Assembly: GCA_027314825.1 (NCBI GenBank)
Contig: DAHVAB010000184.1
Coordinates: forward strand, 1 to 5,549
Direction of reading: 5' to 3'
From: Solirubrobacterales bacterium
GTDB taxonomy: Bacteria > Actinomycetota > Thermoleophilia > Solirubrobacterales > Solirubrobacteraceae
Length of the DNA: 5,549 nt
Shown: in pieces, positions 2,867 to 5,549 of the stretch
Position numbering within the stretch: the stretch's first letter is position 1
Layout of the letters: each line of letters opens with the position of its first letter
Position numbers and translations under genes: made by a program
The notes under the pieces: model-generated
Told to the model about the DNA's origin: nothing
Database searches by the model: none
Seen by the model: only the letters and a program-made list of their open reading frames with translations

Positions 2867-5549
2867 ATGAGCGATCACCGCTATGACCACTCGGAGATAG
2901 AGCCACGTTGGCAGCGTCTCTGGGCATCGGAGCGCACCTGGGAGGTCTCCAACGAGGGCGCCGTCCGCCCCGCACTTCACGGTGCGGGCGCTCCCGGGCG
3001 CCCAGGCGCGCCCGCGACCGAGCAGCTCCCAAGCTCATATGTGCTGGAGATGCTGCCCTATCCGAGCGGCGAGCCCCATATCGGCCATCTGAAGTGCTAC
3101 GCGGTCGGCGACGCGATCGCCCATTTCCATCGCCGCACGGGCCGGCGCGTGCTGCATCCGATGGGCTATGACGCCTTCGGGCTGCCCGCGGAGAACCATG
3201 CCATAGCCACGGGCGTGCATCCGCGCGTCTCGACGGCCGCCTCGATCGCCTCCTTTCAGCGCCAGTTCCGCTCCTGGGGGATCTCGATCGACTGGTCGCG
3301 GGAGCTGGCCACCCACGAGCCCGAGTACTACCGCTGGACGCAGTGGATCTTCCTGGAGCTGCTGCGATCCGGGCTCGCCTATCGCAAGGAGGCGGCCGTC
3401 AACTGGTGTCCCAACGACCAGACGGTGCTGGCCAACGAGCAGGTGGTGGAGGGCCGCTGCGAGCGCTGCGGCGCGGAGGTGGAGGCCCGGCAGCTGACGC
3501 AGTGGTTTCTGCGGATCACCGACTATGCGGAGCGCCTGCTGCGTGATCTGGACACGATCGAATGGCCCGAGCATGTCAAGACGATGCAGCGCAACTGGAT
3601 CGGTCGCTCGGAGGGCGCGGAGGTCACCTTCCGCTGTGAGGATCTGGACCCCGCCCACCCGGTCGACTATCCGGTCTTTACGACGCGCCCGGACACCCTG
3701 TTCGGAGCGACCTTCTTCGTGATGGCGCCCGAGCATCCGGACGTGATGCGCCTGGCACAGGGTGGGGGCCATGAGCGGGAGGTGCGCGAGTACGTCAACC
3801 GCGCGCTGAGCGAGTCGAGCGAGGACCGGGGGGGCGCGGATCGCCCGAAGACGGGCGTGCCGCTCGGGCGCACGGTCACGAATCCGGTCAACGGCGAGCG
3901 GATCCCGATGTACGTGGCCGACTACGTGCTGATGGAGTACGGCACGGGAGCGATCATGGCGGTCCCCGCCCACGACGAGCGCGATTACGCGTTCGCGCGG
4001 GCGCACGGGCTGCCGATCCGGCGGGTGATCGAGGATCCGAGCCATGCGCGCGGGCCGGTCGTCGGATCTGGCGCAGAGAGCGGCTCGGGGCCGGCCGAGC
4101 CCGGTGGGAAGGGTCGCCAGCCGGCAAACGATGCGGCCGATGCCGGCGGGGATGGTCGTCCGCCGGCAGGCGACGCACGCGACGCGGCCGACGCAGTCGA
4201 GGCGGGCGAGGCGGGCGAGACAGGCCTGCCCTACACCGGCGACGGGCCGCTCACCGGCTCGCACCCCGACTTCGACGGCATGCACAATCGAGAGGCGCTC
4301 ACCGAGATCGTCCGCTGGCTGGACCGGGAGGGCAAGGGCCATGCGTCGGTCAGCTACCGGCTGCGGGACTGGCTGATCTCCCGCCAGCGATACTGGGGCT
4401 GCCCGATCCCGATCGTCTATTGCGAGCGATGCGGGACCGTGCCCGTGCCGGCCGAGCAGCTCCCGGTGCGGCTGCCGGACATCGACGACTATGCGCCGCG
4501 GGGCCGCTCGCCGCTGGCCGGCGCGGAGAGTTGGGTGGAGGTCGACTGCCCGGAGTGCGGCGGTCCTGCCCGCAGGGAGACAGACACGATGGACACGTTC
4601 GTGGACTCCTCCTGGTACTTCCTGCGCTACTGCGACCCTCGCAACGCCGAGGCCGCCTTCGAGCAGGAGGCCGTGCGCGAGTGGATGCCGGTCGACCAGT
4701 ACATCGGCGGCGTGGAGCACGCGATCCTGCATCTGATGTACGCGCGCTTCTTCTGCAAGGCGCTCGCCGACCTCGGCCACATCGACTTCCAGGAGCCGTT
4801 CCAAGCGCTGTTCACGCAGGGCATGGTTACCAAGGACGGCGCGAAGATGAGCAAGTCCAAGGGCAACGTCGTCTCCCCGTCGACGATCGTGCAGCGCTAC
4901 GGGGCGGACACCGCCCGCTGCTACATCCTGTTCATCGGGCCGCCCGACCAGGATGCCGACTGGTCGGATGAGGGGATGGAGGGCGTGCACCGCTTCCTCT
5001 CGCGTCTGTACAGGCTCGGGTGTGAGGTGAGCCGGCCCGATGAGGGGACGGCAGGGCCGCATGCGGCCCTGCCTCGGGCCGCGCATGCGCGGCCCGACCG
5101 GACGGCGCATGCGCCGTCCGGCACCGATCTCGAGGAGGGGACGGCACCGAGCGCCTTCGAGCCCGACGTCCAGCTGCTGCGCAAGGCGCACTGGGCGATC
5201 GAGAAGGTGGGCGGCGACCTGCGCCGCTTCGCGTTCAATACGGCGATCGCCGCGGTGATGGAGCTCGTCAACGAGTGCTCGCGGCTGCGCGAGCAGGCCG
5301 GGATCGAGGCGCAGCGGTTCGCGGTGGCGAGCGCGGCCTCGCTGCTGTTCCCGTTCGCCCCACATCTGAGCGCGGAGGTGTATGAGAGGATCACCGGGTT
5401 GCGCGTCTGGGAGCAGCCCTGGCCGCAGGCCGACCCGGCGATGCTCGAAAGCGAGACATACGAGCTCGTCTGCCAGGTCAACGGCAAGCTGCGCGGGCGC
5501 ATCCAGATGTCCGCCGGCGCCGATGAGGCACTGGTGCGTGAGGCGGCGC
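2867..5549 (+). CDS. leuS: Leucyl-tRNA synthetase (class Ia), C-terminus outside window
   Basis: This enzyme charges tRNA-Leu with leucine in the cytoplasm and edits mischarged products. The frame is open for 894 codons. The ATG at 2867 is the earliest possible start, because an in-frame TGA lies at 2861-2863. Landmarks in order: YPSGEPHIGH with HIGH at 71-74; WDYDAFGLPAEN-type core (GYDAFGLPAEN); zinc site Cys181, Cys198, Cys201; editing domain with TTRPDT at 272-277 (Thr277 corresponds to E. coli Thr252) and AVPAHDERDY with Asp370 (E. coli Asp345); SYRLRDWLISRQRYWG near 496; CERC/CPEC pairs at 519/522 and 561/564; KMSKS at 660-664; anticodon domain with FNTAIAAVMELVNE; and QVNGKLRGRI starting the C-terminal domain. 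The stretch before KMSKS is short, as in B. subtilis-type enzymes, without the E. coli leucine-specific insert. Three low-complexity insertions occur: residues 30-57, 392-454 and 722-763. About 30 residues are missing at the edge. Confidence 0.98.
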   Translation, partial: MSDHRYDHSEIEPRWQRLWASERTWEVSNEGAVRPALHGAGAPGRPGAPATEQLPSSYVLEMLPYPSGEPHIGHLKCYAVGDAIAHFHRRTGRRVLHPMGYDAFGLPAENHAIATGVHPRVSTAASIASFQRQFRSWGISIDWSRELATHEPEYYRWTQWIFLELLRSGLAYRKEAAVNWCPNDQTVLANEQVVEGRCERCGAEVEARQLTQWFLRITDYAERLLRDLDTIEWPEHVKTMQRNWIGRSEGAEVTFRCEDLDPAHPVDYPVFTTRPDTLFGATFFVMAPEHPDVMRLAQGGGHEREVREYVNRALSESSEDRGGADRPKTGVPLGRTVTNPVNGERIPMYVADYVLMEYGTGAIMAVPAHDERDYAFARAHGLPIRRVIEDPSHARGPVVGSGAESGSGPAEPGGKGRQPANDAADAGGDGRPPAGDARDAADAVEAGEAGETGLPYTGDGPLTGSHPDFDGMHNREALTEIVRWLDREGKGHASVSYRLRDWLISRQRYWGCPIPIVYCERCGTVPVPAEQLPVRLPDIDDYAPRGRSPLAGAESWVEVDCPECGGPARRETDTMDTFVDSSWYFLRYCDPRNAEAAFEQEAVREWMPVDQYIGGVEHAILHLMYARFFCKALADLGHIDFQEPFQALFTQGMVTKDGAKMSKSKGNVVSPSTIVQRYGADTARCYILFIGPPDQDADWSDEGMEGVHRFLSRLYRLGCEVSRPDEGTAGPHAALPRAAHARPDRTAHAPSGTDLEEGTAPSAFEPDVQLLRKAHWAIEKVGGDLRRFAFNTAIAAVMELVNECSRLREQAGIEAQRFAVASAASLLFPFAPHLSAEVYERITGLRVWEQPWPQADPAMLESETYELVCQVNGKLRGRIQMSAGADEALVREAA
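4112..4216. repeat. Degenerate tandem repeats in the leuS editing-domain insert
   Basis: Two related units (GRQPANDAADAGGD at 4112-4153; GRPPAGDARDAADA from 4154) are followed by two exact 9-base units GAGGCGGGC (4199-4216). Together they build an Ala/Gly/Asp-rich, probably disordered loop in the editing domain. Confidence 0.6.
5042..5053 (+). repeat. 12-bp direct repeat, left copy
   Basis: GAGGGGACGGCA is identical to 5135-5146, offset 93 bases (31 codons, in frame; both encode EGTA). Its last four bases overlap the first palindrome. Confidence 0.8.
5050..5073. repeat. Palindrome 1 of the leuS array (24 bp, perfect)
   Basis: The half-site GGCAGGGCCGCA is followed by its exact reverse complement. 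The centre is at 5061/5062, inside GCATGC. It lies within leuS, frame preserved. Confidence 0.95.
5074..5097. repeat. Palindrome 2 of the leuS array (24 bp, perfect)
   Basis: The half-site TCGGGCCGCGCA is followed by its exact reverse complement. It abuts palindrome 1 with no spacer; its centre at 5085/5086 is exactly 24 bases on. Confidence 0.95.
5098..5121. repeat. Palindrome 3 of the leuS array (24 bp, perfect)
   Basis: The half-site CCGGACGGCGCA is followed by its exact reverse complement. It abuts palindrome 2; its centre at 5109/5110 is again 24 bases on. The three units share only the 8-bp core CGCATGCG. Confidence 0.95.
5135..5146 (+). repeat. 12-bp direct repeat, right copy
   Basis: This is the second exact copy of GAGGGGACGGCA, 13 bases beyond the palindrome array. 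The pair brackets the array like a target duplication, or like the ends of a slipped or duplicated unit. Confidence 0.8.

Noticed and set aside
5050..5121. CRISPR array
   Set aside because: The units abut with no spacers and have different arms sharing only an 8-bp core, and they lie inside an intact essential gene.
3035..5365. A 776-codon open frame antisense to leuS
   Set aside because: leuS is unambiguous on the plus strand. Long antisense frames are expected where codons end in G/C. The antisense product is Arg/His/Leu-rich with no recognisable domain.

Overview
The window is very GC-rich with strong G/C preference at third codon positions. The protein sequences look actinobacterial, most like the Thermoleophilia/Solirubrobacterales branch. 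That placement is inferred from protein style, not from a search. It is chromosomal housekeeping sequence with one scarred patch and several unusual repeats.

Layout, left to right. At 1-347 (minus) is the N-terminal part of a secreted lipoprotein that runs off the left edge. At 348-772 is decayed DNA with two gene fragments facing each other: the first ~38 codons of an alpha/beta hydrolase (plus) and an internal piece of a VOC/glyoxalase-type protein (minus). They meet near 552-561, a few hundred bases downstream of the 3' end of a tRNA-Ala(GGC) gene (773-845, minus). At 1001-2182 (minus) is a 393-residue coiled-coil protein built almost entirely of 11-residue repeats and ending in a peptide that resembles the FtsZ C-terminal tail. 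At 2340-2645 (plus), divergent from it, is a small ferredoxin-like/ABM-fold protein; its 3' end, stop codon included, has been tandemly duplicated into the downstream spacer. From 2867 to the right edge (plus) is leuS, leucyl-tRNA synthetase, lacking only about the last 30 residues.

The most unusual signal is inside leuS. At 5050-5121 three perfect 24-bp palindromes abut with no spacer. All are centred on CGCATGCG but have different outer arms, and the block is flanked by 12-bp direct repeats. All 36 base pairs are intact although the arms differ, and the 24-bp unit preserves the reading frame. The block sits in a surface loop of the anticodon-binding domain. A fourth perfect palindrome with the same GCATGC core (18 bp) lies in the lipoprotein gene at 285-302. 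This may be a family of palindromic elements that invade coding sequence in frame. I cannot test this without the genome.

The genes do not form one pathway. leuS and tRNA-Ala belong to translation, the coiled-coil protein probably to cell division or envelope organisation, and the lipoprotein to the cell surface.
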